This document shows, piece after piece, positions 45,137-56,137 of a DNA stretch of 64,000 bases. Position numbers and translations under genes: made by a program. Origin of the DNA: Mastigamoeba balamuthi (Eukaryota; Evosea; Mastigamoebida; Mastigamoebidae); the NCBI GenBank assembly GCA_902651635.1, contig CACRSC010000001.1:252733-316732 (forward strand). Direction: 5' to 3'. How positions within the stretch are numbered: position 1 is the stretch's first letter; each line of letters starts with the position of its first letter. The notes under the pieces were generated by a model that had not been told where the DNA came from, made no database searches, and worked only from the letters and a program-made list of their open reading frames with translations.

Positions 45137-45589
45137 TCACCGACCTCTTTTCGAGTGCCCACAGACCGAGCAGCGGTAGATGCGCCTGACCTGCTTCACG
45201 TGCTGCCCCCCTGCGGCAGCGCACACGTGGCCCTTCTTGGGCGCTCCGCACTTGCGGCAGAGGTATGTCCGGCGGTCCCCTGAGCGCGAAGTCGGCGAGT
45301 CGGCCCGAAAAGAGTGCGGCGGCGAAGTCGTTCGGTGTGGCCCTGGATGCCCTTTCGGCGGCGGTGGCGACGGGAGCAGGCTGAACATAACGCTCCCGTC
45401 GCCGACGGGCGCCAGGGGCAGCTGGGCAGCTGGTGAACTCGAGAAGGGTGTCGGAAACGCCGCAGCGGGTGCGGCATCGGCGGGAGCGGGAGAAGCCGTC
45501 GGGTCGGGCAACAAGAACGAAGCAACGTGGGGACTGGGAGATTCCACAGGCACACGCCCGAACTGGCCTGTGGGGGTCACCATAGGCAA
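45137..45589 (-). CDS. Small protein with paired zinc-binding motifs
   Basis: 150 residues in one exon. The first 95 are Pro/Ser/Ala-rich and probably disordered. The C-terminus has YLCRKCGAPKKGHVC and then YRCSVCGHSKRGR, two C-x2-C-G motifs with basic neighbours, a layout seen in many small nucleic-acid-binding proteins (C-x-x-C-G-x-P-K-K-G-H-x-C). I do not assign a family. The ATG at 45589 is the first in frame. Confidence 0.55.
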   Translation of the reverse strand: MPMVTPTGQFGRVPVESPSPHVASFLLPDPTASPAPADAAPAAAFPTPFSSSPAAQLPLAPVGDGSVMFSLLPSPPPPKGHPGPHRTTSPPHSFRADSPTSRSGDRRTYLCRKCGAPKKGHVCAAAGGQHVKQVRRIYRCSVCGHSKRGR

Positions 45590-46098
45590 GAAGGGGTGGT
45601 GCTGAGACCGGAGTGTTGGTGCGTGTAAAGACCTCGCAGTCTGTTCTGGAGGTGTTGTGTACAGTATTTTTATCGTGCTGTGGTGCCATTTTTCCCCTGT
45701 CGGAGAACAAAAAAATCTATGGGTGTTTCTAGCATGAATAGGAAATTGTGATGGGTATGGTGATCAAGAGCCTAACAGAGGCGCGTGGGCGTGCCTTTGG
45801 GATGTTTGGGGTCCTGCTGCATTCGTGGCGTGCCGGTCTGGGCCCAACAACACGGGTCGCTGACTGCACCTCTGTTGTGTTCAAATGTACACAGCCAGAT
45901 TCCGTCCCAAGAATCTTCTGTCGCCAGTCATCCACCAAATGGATGAGAGTCTCAAGGTGCGTTATCAGCGCCGGACGATAATGCCTGCGGCAGGAGGCTT
46001 CTCGAGATTGCTTTCGCCAGTCTGGGCTTCTGATATGAGTGACACTCAATGACATCATTTTCATTGCTGGATATCTTCAGAGAATCACGCACGAAGCC
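45590..46098. other. Divergent intergenic region, no gene supported
   Basis: About 500 bp between two divergent genes, lower in GC than coding sequence. A 111-residue minus-strand frame (45729-46064) lacks family likeness and host codon use. Confidence 0.5.
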
Positions 46099-48337
46099 AT
46101 GCCGAAGCAAAGGCGCGCGGACCAGCAGCCCGACGCAGAGAAGCCTGAGGGCGGGCCACACTCCGCCGGCATCAAGGCGCTGTGCCTGAGCGACCCGGAG
46201 ATCGCCGGCCTCTGCACGCTCGCCGACACGCTGTCGGACCCGTCGGCCTTCCTCGAGAAGAGCGACGAGCACGCGAAATCTCTGCGCACAGCCGCCAAGA
46301 CCCTCTATGACAACGGTGCGCACCTCCCGCCCTGTCTTCGAGCGAGCCCTGGGAGGGGGCTGGCCTGCCAGTTCGGCGCGACTGGGCACTGCTGGTGCTG
46401 TGTCCAATGGTTACTGACGTACTTCCCTCCCTCCGCCCGAGCAGCCAAGAAGAGCGAGTCGTGCAAGACGCAGGCGCTGCCGCAGCTTCTGCTCGAGGGG
46501 TTCGACGACGAGCAGGTGTGGCAGCAGATCGAGCTGCTGAACAAGCCTGTCATCCGGTTCGCATCCCTCCACACTGCCCCGGAGTGAGATGAGGGGCTCA
46601 CGCACAGCGCGCGTACAGGAACCTCGAGAAGAGGGTCGAGTCGCTCAGCAAGGCGCTCAAGAGCGTCGAGGAGCCCGCGGACGCCAAGCTCTCCGACGAC
46701 GAGAGCGGCGAGGAGGACGAGGACGAGGACGCAGAGGGCGAGGGCGACGAGTCTGACCCCGACGGCCTCGAGGTCGACGAAGAGGACGACGACGAGGAGG
46801 GAGGACGAGAACGTGGACGAGGAGGATATGCTTGAAGGCGAGGAGGGCGAGCTCGACGCCCTTGAGGAGGGCTCTGACGCTGGAGCAGAGGACGATGCCG
46901 ACATGGAGGGCATTGACGACGCAGATCTCGGTTCCGACGCAGAGGCAGAGGGCGAGATGGAGGACGGTGACGAGGAGGAGGGCGAGGAGGCAGGCAGCGA
47001 TGCTAAGGAGGGCGAGGACGAGGCCGAGGAGGGCGACAAGACTATGGTGAAGAGCGACAAGTTCTTCAGCCTGGAGGACATGGAGCGTTTCGTCGACGAG
47101 GCCGACAAGCTCGAGGCCGACGAGGGCATCGAGGACCCCGACGAGGCCGAGGAAGAGGGCGACGACGACGAAGAGGAGGAGCCCGGCGCGATTGACATGG
47201 ACGGCCCTGGGAAGCGTCGCAAGGCCGAGGAAAGCGCACGTTACGAGGACTTCTTCGACCCGCCGGCGGAGAAGGAGGACGACGCCGAGGCCAAGACGAA
47301 GCACGAGCAGCACCTCAAGGAGATGCGCAAGAGGGTCGACAAGCTCGAGGACGAGCTCGTCGCCGACAAGCACTGGACGCTCAAGGGAGAGGTGTCGAGG
47401 CGCGACAGGCCCGAGAACAGTCTTCTCGAGGCCGTCGTCGAGTTCGACACGGCGGCCAAGCCCGCTCCGGTCATCACGAAGGAGACGACGACGGCCCTCA
47501 ATGAGATCATCATGAAGCGCATTGCCGACGTACGCCCTACCGTTTTGGCCGCTCGCAGGAGAGTGACAGTTGTGCTGCTAGGCTTCGTGGGACGACGTCG
47601 AGAGGAAGGTGGAGGTGGAGTCTGTCAGGCCCACCAAGCGCATGGTGGAGCATCTCGATGCAACGCGCGACCAGCGTGCCGGCCTCGCGGAGCAGTACGA
47701 GGAGGAGTACAAGAAGAAGATCGCTGCCGCGGCTCCCAGCACCACCGCTGAGCCCGAGAAGCTGACGCCCGAGCAGAAGGAGGTCTCGGACGAGTTCAAG
47801 CGGATCTGCAGGAAGCTCGACGCCCTGGCTCACTTCCACTTCACGCCCAAGCCCATCGAGCCGAGGGTCGAGGTCCTCAAGAACACGCCCGCCATCTCGA
47901 TGGAGGAGGCCGTGCCCGTCGTCGCCAGCACCGCCAGCCTGCTGGCGCCCGAGGAGGTGTACGAGCAGAAGACCGAGGCCCCCGAGTCCAAGGAGGAGCT
48001 CAGCCGCGAGGAGAAGGCCAGGGCGCACAGGCTCGCCAAGCGCAAGGCGCGTCGCGCCAAGTGCGAGCGCGAGGAGAAGCAGAAGGAGAAGGACAGGCTC
48101 AGGCCCGAGACCGAGGGCGCGGTCCGGCGCAGCACGCAGAAGTCGCTGGAGGAGCTCAAGGGCAGCGCCGGTGTCAAGGTCATCGGCAAGGGCGACAAGG
48201 GCGGCAAGAAGGACAACTTCCGCTCGTCGTCGTTCTTCCAGCGCCTGCAGAGCGAGGCCAAGTCCGAGATCAAGAGAGGAGCGTCTCGCGACAAGGACTC
48301 GGCTCCGGCGAGGAGCGCGGGTTCTGTCAAACTCTAG
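46099..48337 (+). CDS. MPHOSPH10: MPP10, U3 snoRNP / SSU processome protein
   Basis: Exons 46099-46315, 46445-46583, 46619-47529 and 47582-48337 (introns 129, 35 and 52 nt). Family marks: a strongly acidic middle, ARYEDFFDPP, then LEDELVADKHWTLKGEV and RPENSLLEAVVEFD, then after the splice ASWDDVERKV, then EEVYEQ and the basic C-terminal third. MPP10 binds IMP3/IMP4 and works in 18S rRNA processing in the nucleolus. The reading frame shifts by one base inside the Asp/Glu run at about 46797-46803 (a GGAGGGAGG tract); both sides are clearly the same protein, so this is either a sequencing error (one extra G) or a real frameshift. Confidence 0.88.
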
Positions 48338-48539
48338 GCCATTCGAAACACTTGAGCGAATGCACTTGGTCACATGATATCAACTCTATTTCCCCTCGTC
48401 TTTCCAAACAAGTTCAATTTGAAAGCGCGAGTACATCATTTGAGCTAACGCGACGTGCTGCGCGTGACGTACGAAGGGCGATTTGTGCGGGGTGGCGATT
48501 ATCTCGGTTTTCGAGTTTGTTCAGTCTTTTTGTTGTGCG

Positions 48540-50409
48540 ATGTCTGTGCTGAGCGCAAACGACCTGAAGACAGCGCTGTCGGGAGAGCTGGACGGCCCAG
48601 CGGCCCCCCTGGCCGACATCGTCGCCACGCTCGCCTCACCCGACCCCGACGCCCGGGCGCTGTGCGCCCAGCTCCTGGGGAACCTCGCGCGCACCGAGGC
48701 CTTCCGCACGCCGCTCGCCGAGTCGGGCGCCCTCCCGCCGCTCGTCGCGCTGCTGCCCGCCAGCAGCCCTCTGGCGTGCCGCTCGTACGCCGTGCGCGCG
48801 CTGGCCAACCTCACCTACGACCACCCCGCCAACCGCCAGCTCCTGCTCGGCCTCGGCGCCGCGCCGCTCGTCGCCGCGCTGCTCTCGGACGCCGACGCCG
48901 ACGCGCACAGGTTCGCCGCGGCCGCCGCCGGCAACTTCGCGTCCGAGTGCCCCGACCTCGCGCTCGCTCTGGTCGAGGCGGGGGCTGTGGAGCCGCTGCT
49001 GGCGCTGGTGCGCGCGGTGGACCCCGCGGCGGGCCAGGCGTTGCGGGCGGTCGGCAACATCGCTGGTGGCAGCGCGGAGCTCGAGGAGCGCGTGCGGGCT
49101 GCCGGGGCCGTTGCGGTCGCTGTTGCCGCGGTGTCGTTCGGCCTCGACGAGGCCGTCGGCGCGCTGAGCACGTTCGCCAACTCGGAGTTCAATGCCGTGC
49201 GTCCATTCCGCGATCATTCCCGATCCGAATTCACTGACGGGGTTCCGACTCGCCAACGCAACCAAAAAGGCGGCCAATAAGAAGGAAATCGTAGCCGCCG
49301 GGGCTGTGGAGGGCCTTGTCGGCGTCATCGAGGAGAACCTCGCCGAGCAGGACGAGGAAGACGAGGACGAGGAGGACGGAGACGACAAGGAGGCGCCGGT
49401 CCGTGAGGCCACCGAGGCCGCCGAGCTTCTCGCGGTCCTCTGCAACTGCGACGAGGGCGCCAACGCCCTAGCGCCGCTCGTCCCCAGGCTGCTCGACGTC
49501 CTGAGGCGCTCCTCCCTCCCGGGCCCGCTGCGCTCCGACGCCCGCAAGAACACTGCCGAGTGCCTAGCTGCCGCCTGCGCCCACGGCGAGGCCGCGGACG
49601 ACTCCCTCGCCGCGGCCCCCGAGGATGCCGTCGCCGCCTGCGCCGCGCACAAGGACCCTCGTGCGCGCCTGTTCGTGGTCACCGCGCTCGCGTCCGCTGC
49701 CACCAACGCGCAGAGGGCGCTGCAGGTCGCCACCAAGGCCGGCAGGGCGATCGTCGCGCTCGTTGCCGACGCGCAAGACGGCGACGCGCCCGCTCTGAGG
49801 GCGCTGGCAGCGATGCAGAACCTCACTGTCGCTCCCGAGTCCCGCGCGCTGATGAGGGAGTTCGGGGCCGTCGAGGCTGTTGCCGGCGTCCTAGCGCGTC
49901 TGAAGCACCCGCTCATGCTGTTCCCGGCCACCCTGGCAGCCCGCCACCTGCTGGGCGACGGCGCGGACGTGGCGAGGGCCCTCGCCGCAGCAGGCGCCTG
50001 TGAGGCCCTCGGCCAGCTCGCGAGGACAGAGCGCGGCGTGCCGGACCCCTCGACTGCGCAGGAGCTCGACGAGGACGAGAAGCCCGCACGGCCTGCCGAG
50101 TCCACTCCGCGCGACGTGCGCGTGGCGTACGAGGCTTCGCGCGTGGGCGCCCGCATGTCGTCGCTCGCGCCGGAGCTCGGCGAGCGCTTGCTCAAGGCGG
50201 GGATCGCTGCCGGGTGGGCGCTGATGGCGCAGTCGCCTTACGACGTCCTCGTGGGCGAGGCGGCGGACGCGCTGCAGGGCGTCACGGGCGCTGTGGGCGG
50301 CATGGGCCTCTCTGCCGAGGCGCTCTCGGAGGTGTCTGCTGCGGCAAAGGCTCTCGTGCAAGCAAGGCCGCAGCTGGCAGACGCGCTGAGCCACATGATA
50401 ATCGCCTGA
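48540..50409 (+). CDS. Armadillo/HEAT-repeat protein
   Basis: Exons 48540-49196 and 49270-50409 (73-nt intron GTGCGT...AAAAAG, phase 0) give 598 residues. Repeated helical units carry armadillo signatures: ALCAQLLGNLARTEAFRTPL, SYAVRALANLTYDHPANRQL, RFAAAAAGNFASECPDLALA, LRAVGNIAGGSAELEERV, LRALAAMQNLTVAPESRALM. A charged acidic loop (EQDEEDEDEEDGDD) lies near residue 255. Possibly a SmgGDS-like or ARMC-type scaffold; no partner can be named. The acceptor AAAAAG is unusual, so the exact splice is less sure. Start from the ATG before SVLSANDL. Confidence 0.7.
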
Positions 50410-50589
50410 GTGCGCGCTCGCCGGGAGGGCCGTAACAAAACTGGCATTCTGGCAAATTGAAACCAACGCAATACGAAAAAGCAGGTCTGCTGAATTCACT
50501 TTGCTCCCGGCCTTTTTCATTTACCATGGGAAATGAGCATCACCGCTGGTGAGCGACACTGACCTCAACAGCGCTTCGCGCCACCCGAA

Positions 50590-53500
50590 ATGCCGGCCCA
50601 AACGCAATTCGCCGAGGCCATAATTAGCTCGCCGGCCACCTCAGGGCCCGCCAGGACGGGGGGCCCCGCAATCTCTTTCTGCGCGCGCGGATAAATCATA
50701 TTCAAATAAATCGTTTGGGCCACCGGCAATTTTAAGAAGGGCGCCCCTCAGTAGCCGGCAGTACCAATCCTGGCGGCCTCTTTTCAGATCCTCCAGCAGG
50801 CGGCGCTCGCGGTGGGCGACCTGCCCCCGCTCGAGACGCCGCCCAGCCCCTTCCGCACGCGGTTCTGCGTGCCGTCCGTCATCGTCGCCCCCTTTGGTCA
50901 CTTTGTGCGGGCTCCTGCACCCCCCAGCGAGGGGCCTCCGCTCCGGGTCGCACGAGTTTTTCTCCTTTGACTGACCGGCGGGCTGGGGCGGCGGCGGCGG
51001 GTGGGCGCAGAGGCTGCTGGAGCAGATCGGGAAGGGGGCGTCGGCGCAGGTGTTCAAGGCGCTGTGGGAGGAGACGGGCGTCTATGTCGCTGTCAAATCG
51101 CTGTCGCTCAAATCGGCAGTTCTTCAGAGCGTCCTCGTGCCTACTCGGCTCCCCCGCCCCCGTCTCAGCAGCACCGCCGCGCAGACCGAGGTCAACATCC
51201 TCTCGTCGCTGTCGCACCCCAACATCATCCGCGTCCTGGGCTACCACAAGCAGGACGAGTGCCTTTTCTTGTTCATGGAGTGCGCACACCAAAGACCCTG
51301 CACCCTTAGAGTCGTCCCCCCTCTGCCACCGTCTACGTCTCTCTCGGCCCCTTCTCTTCTCACGGGCACCCCCACCCCCACACCTCCCCCAGGTTCGCGG
51401 AGAAGGGGTCGCTGCTGAGCTTCCGCAAGACGATGAAGGCGTTCACCGAGGACGTGGTCCGCGTCTACGCCGAGCAGACGCTCAGGGCCCTCTGCTACCT
51501 CCACGAGTTGCGGAATCCGCGCCAAGTCATCGTTCTGACGTCACGGCTCAACGTCCCCCCACCCCTCCTCCACCACGGTGTGCGCGGCCCCTTGCAGGTG
51601 CAACGTGGTGCACCGCGACGTCAAAGCGGCCAACGTGCTCCTGACCAAGTCGGGCGAGGTGAAGCTCGCGGACTTTGGGCTGGCGTGCAACAACAGCGCG
51701 GACAAGCACTTTGACATCGTGGGTTCCCCGTATTGGAGTGAGTTCACCTTTTCCTCCTCCCCGTCCTTCCCCTCGGAACGCGCGGGCCAACGCGATCCCC
51801 GTCCCGGCCCAGTGGCGCCCGAGGTCGTGGAGAGCCTCAGCTACTCGAAGCCCGCGGACATCTGGAGCTTCGGGTGCACCGTCTACGAGCTCGTGACGGG
51901 CGTGCCGCCGTTCTACGACCTCAACTCGTGCAGCGTCCTCTACAAGATCTCGCAGAGCAAGCCGCCCATCCCCAAGGGCGTCTCCCTTGTGCGCGGGGCC
52001 CCCTCTGCTCCTCCCTTGCTGACACAAAAACTGCACCGCAGCTCCTCAGGCACTTCCTCGAGGCATGCTTCGAGAAGGACCCGGAGAAGAGGCCGACGGC
52101 AGACGACCTGCTGCACCACCCGTGGTTCCTCGCATCTGTCGGCCCGGCGGCGGCGGAGCTGAGGAAGAGCCTCGACCCCGAGAAGGTGCGCCAGGTCATC
52201 GAGAACTCGAGCGAGGACGAGCTGCTGCTGTGCGCGTCCTCGCCGACGACGTCGCGGCCCGGCACGGCGGAGCACCACGCGCTGCGCAGCGACTCGTCGG
52301 ACCTGTCGTGCCTCTGCACTGTGCCGCGCAGGCGCAACTCGGTCCTGCTGGCCAAGCGGGTGGTCCACGACCGCTCCAAGCCCTCGGCGAGGTCCGACGG
52401 GTCGTTGCCCCGCAGGAGGGACTCGCCCGAGGTGGTCAGGATACCGGAGACGCCGGACGAGTGCAGGTTCCGCTCGCCGACGGTGCGCAGGCGGAGCATC
52501 TCGCTGTTCCGCGACAGCGGGTCGAGGTCGCCTGTGAGGAGCCCCGTCGCGATGTCGCCGCTCGTGATGGCCCGGCGGCCACAGAAGCCCTCGGCCGTCG
52601 ACAGCGAGAGCGAGCTCAAGGAGCAGGTGAAGCGCATGGCCAAGCACATCGAGGAGCTCGAGCAGCGGGTGCAGGACATGGAGCTCATCACCGCGCCCGT
52701 CACTGCGCGCAAGCTCAAGGCCAAGTTCGTGTCGGACCTCGAGGTGACGACCGGCGACGCCTGCATGCCCGGGCAGCAGGTCTGGTCGATGCTGTCGGCC
52801 GGCGGCAGGCTGTGGGTCGGGACGGGCGACGGGTGCGTGATCGCCCTGGCGATGCCGTCGTGCACGCAGATCTCGTGCTACAAGCTCCACGACAGGCGGG
52901 TGTACTCGATGGTCGCCGTCGGCGACCGCGTCTGGTGCTCCTCCGAGAGCGGGTGCATCTACTGCATCCTGCCCTCGCGCGAGGGTTCCGTTAAGAAGGT
53001 GCAGGCCCACGACGGCGCGTACCGCATGATCAAGTGCCTCCTCTGCCCCGCCTCGAAGAAGGCGCGCATCTGGAGCTGCGCGCCGCTGCTCGACGGCCGC
53101 AGCTCGCAGATCGCCATCCTGTCCAAAACGCGGCGCGTGCTGGGCAGGCTCGTGGTCGAGTACCCCGTTAACACGCTGCTGCAGGCGCCCGGCGTCACCA
53201 AGAACGTGACGACCGTCTGGCTCGGCTGCTTCGGCGTCATCGTCGCCGTGGCGTGGGACGACGGGACCAAGACGGCCGTCGCCCGCGAGCTCTTCAACGT
53301 GGGGGCGGCGTCCGAGTCGAAGCGGGTCATCGCCATGGCAGTAGGGGAGCACAGATGGATCGCGTCGGGAAGGTACATCTCCGTCGTCGGCACCAGCGTT
53401 GAGACCGTGCTGGAGATCGTTGTGCCCAACGAGGTCGAGAGCATGTGCCTGCTCGAGAACATCGCGCTCGTGGGCGACAACTCGGGCAACGTGCACTGCT

Positions 53501-53779
53501 ACGACGCCCTCTCGTGCCTGCACCTGCGCACGCTGACCGCGCTGCAGAGCCAGCCCCAGCCCCAGCCCGCCTGAGCCCCAGCAGCCGCCCAGCCCCCGGC
53601 AGGACGAGGAGCCCGCGGTGCACGCGGTGCACGCCTCCAAGACGAGCCCTGTGCTGGGGCGAGTAAAGGCCCTCGCGGTGTGCGAGGCCTCGGGGGTGAT
53701 GTCGATCTGCTCGGGGAGCCCGTCGTCGCACCTCGCGTGCATGTGGCGCTTGCCACGACATGACAAAATAAGCCATTAA
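50590..53779 (+). CDS. STE-type Ser/Thr kinase with coiled coil and C-terminal beta-propeller
   Basis: Multi-exon gene. Catalytic exons from 51011: LLEQIGKGASAQVFKA, VYVAVKS, TEVNILSSLSHPNIIRVLGY, YLHE|CNVVHRDVKAANVLLT, LADFGLAC, GSPYW|MAPEVVE, ADIWSFGCTVYELVTG, FEKDPEKRPTADDLLHHPWF. HRDVKAANVLL and GSPYWMAPE place it in the STE/MAP3K-Cdc7/Cdc15 region. Then a Ser/Arg-rich part, a short coil (ELKEQVKRMAKHIEELEQRV), and repeated blades (VWSMLSAGGRLWVGTGDGCV, VYSMVAVGDRVWCSSESGCI, HRWIASGRYISVVG, IALVGDNSGNVHCYDAL). The main frame stops at 53574, but 53603-53779 reads VKALAVCEASGVMSICSGS and ends with ACMWRLP, a closing blade; a 34-nt GC-AG intron (53569-53602) would join it. The start is uncertain: 50590 (MPAQTQFAEA) is the best ATG. 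Confidence 0.75.
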
Positions 53780-54295
53780 CTGTTGTACCGACCGTCGCTA
53801 CAACGTTGCTAGCTAGCTAGTCCTCTTAGGGCGCACACGCGGGGTCGTAAGCATCCCAATAAACATAGTGCGTGTGCCGTTTTATCGTATCTGCCTGGGG
53901 CGGCCAACAGGCGGGCTGGGCTGCCAGAGTAGATGTGCGCTCCAACAGAGCACCTGACGACACCGAGGGCAGGCAGTGCCAACGCAGCGGGTTCTGTGTT
54001 CAACTCGGGTGGACCAGCGCGTCTCCAACTGAACCTTCCGCCTGGACGTCGCCGCCACTGCGGGCCACCGGGGCGAGCTGTCTGTCGCTCGACAGTCCAG
54101 ACGGCAGATGTGGACGGCTGCAGGGCGTGATGTCAGTGCCTCTTCTGTGACGCCCTGGAATGATATCACCAGTGACCTCATCTCCAGCCGCAGATATCTC
54201 CCCGCTTTTATTCTCGCCGCTTCTCTCTCCCCCGCATCAGAGGTCCCCCCGCTCCGGCACACCAGAGGAAGCGAGAGCCGCCCCCCCGAGAGACG
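53780..54295. other. Intergenic, AATAAA at 53858
   Basis: Kinase 3' region with TAGCTAGCTAG near 53810 and AATAAA at 53858-53863. The rest is CTU1 promoter; no gene supported. Confidence 0.5.
53858..53863 (+). terminator. AATAAA poly(A) signal
   Basis: Hexamer 79 bp after the proposed true stop (53779) of the kinase-propeller gene; the distance fits that longer gene model better than the stop at 53574. Confidence 0.45.
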
Positions 54296-55943
54296 ATGAG
54301 CCGCAGGTGCAAGTTCTTTGACGAGTGCAAGTCCAACGCCAACGTGCTGATCAAGCACACGGGCCTCGCGGTCTGCCGCGCGCACTTCCTGCGCAACATC
54401 GAGGACCGCACCGCCAAGACGATCGAGCGCTACCACATGCTGCCGCGGGCGCCGTCGCCGCGCGAGCGCTGGGTGATCGCGATGAGCGGCGGCAAGGACA
54501 GCCAGGTGCTGGCCGAGATCCTCGTCAAGCGCCTGAGCGACCGCATCGACTTCCTCGGCGTCTACGTCGACGTCGGCGTCCGCGGCGGGTCGTACACGGA
54601 CCAGAGCCGCGAGATCGTGCTCGAGACGTGCAAGAGGCTCAACATCCCCTGCACCATCGTCGACATACGCGCCGACGGGCTCTCGATCGACGACATTCAC
54701 GTCAGCAACAGGTGCAGGCGCGGCGGCAACAGGACCGAGTGCGCCGCCTGCGGCGTCGTCAAGCGCTACCACATCAACCGCGCGGCCCACGAGCTCAAGG
54801 CCGACAAGGTCGCCACCGGCCACCACCTCACCGTGCGTCTCTGGCGCCCCCCCAACCGCTGCAGCGAGCGGCAGCAATTGTCATCTCCCATGCCACCAAT
54901 TCAATAGAACTGAATACACTGACGCGCGCGCGACACGGGGGAACGCAGGACGAGGCGACGACGCTGCTGAGCAACTTCCTGAACATCAACGTCACGCAGC
55001 TGACGCGCGGCATGCCGTGGGACCGCAAGGAGGTGGCCGGCGGTGCGGCCCTGCTGCCCCGCGTGAAGCCCTTCCTCGAGGTCAGCGAGGAGGAGACTGC
55101 GCTCTACGCCCACCTCGGTACCCGCCCCGCCTCGTGTCTGCGTCCGCCGCCGCCGTGTCCTCACTCTGGCGCTCCCGGGCCGCAGGGAACGTGGCGCACG
55201 TCGCGACGCAGTGCACGTACTCGGTCGACGCGACGAGCACGGCGCTCAAGAAGCACATGCTCGCCATCGAGCGCGAGCGCGCCGGCACGATGCTGCGCCT
55301 GGTCCGCGGGTTCAACAAGGAGATCTGGCCGCTGCTCGCCGCCGGCAAGGCTAAGGCCCCCGCCCCCGCCCCCGCCGCCGCCCCCGCCGCGGCCGCGGCC
55401 GCAGGAGAGGCCAAGGACGACGACGACGTTCCCCCGGCCCCCGCGGAGGAGGCGCAGCAGGACGAGGACGCGGTGACGCTGACGCCGTGCCAGAAGTGCG
55501 GGTTCCCGACGACGGTGCCCGTGTGCGCGTACTGCAAGCTGCGCGACCAGGTCGTCGAGTTCAAGCAGTCGCGCCCGGAGCTCTTCGGCAGCGGCGAGCA
55601 CGCGCACAAGTGCGAGGTGTGCTGCCCCGCCGACCCCTCGAGCGTCCCCGACATCGAGGGCGCCGCTGGCGATGACGGCGTCGACGGCGTGACCGTCACG
55701 ACGGACCTCACGAAGAAGAGCAACCGCTGGAAGAAGCGCCAGCGCCAGTGGGAGAGGCACCCCAAGCCCAGGCCTCAGGCCACCTCTGCCGGAGCCCCTG
55801 CCGCCGAGGGCGCTGCCGCCCCTGCTGCTGCGGAGGCCCCTGCTGCCGCTGCCGAGGCTGCCGCCCCCGCTGCGGCCGCGCCTGCCGCGGAGACGTCTGC
55901 GCCCGCCCCGGCCGCGGCCCCGGCGATGGACACGACCAACTGA
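54296..55943 (+). CDS. CTU1: TtuA/CTU1-type tRNA 2-thiolation enzyme
   Basis: Exons 54296-54832, 54949-55117 and 55186-55943 (introns 116 and 68 nt) give 487 residues. PP-loop ATP site SGGKDSQVL; an N-terminal zinc-like segment (MSRRCKFFDECKSN then GLAVCRAHF); a middle CAACGVVKRYHINRAA; TGHHLTDEATTLLSNFL; and a C-terminal CQKCGFPTTVPVCAYC. This order fits the TtcA/TtuA/CTU1 group, which makes 2-thiouridine in tRNA using an Fe-S or zinc centre and a ubiquitin-like sulfur carrier (Urm1). Odd: an Ala/Pro-rich insert (residues about 360-390) before the last zinc motif, and a long Ala/Pro-rich tail of about 80 residues. Details look closer to archaeal TtuA than to human CTU1. Confidence 0.82.
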
Positions 55944-56137
55944 ACACTGAGGCGTTACAGCACTCCGGGCAGTGCACCCACCCAGTACCGCGAGGGTACT
56001 AATATACACTGTTTGGGGAGGCAGATCCGAGCTCAACACACGCACGTGCGAACAACCAAGCGGAGGTGGGGCCGGGTGTGGACCGTAATGTATGCCTTCA
56101 TATTGTGTATTGCTGGGACTACCATCAAATGCTCCCC

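Noticed and set aside
45729-46064. 111-residue minus-strand frame in the MPP10 promoter
   Set aside because: Some plausible helical wording (LIHLVDDWRQKIL), but no start context, splice partner or family support.
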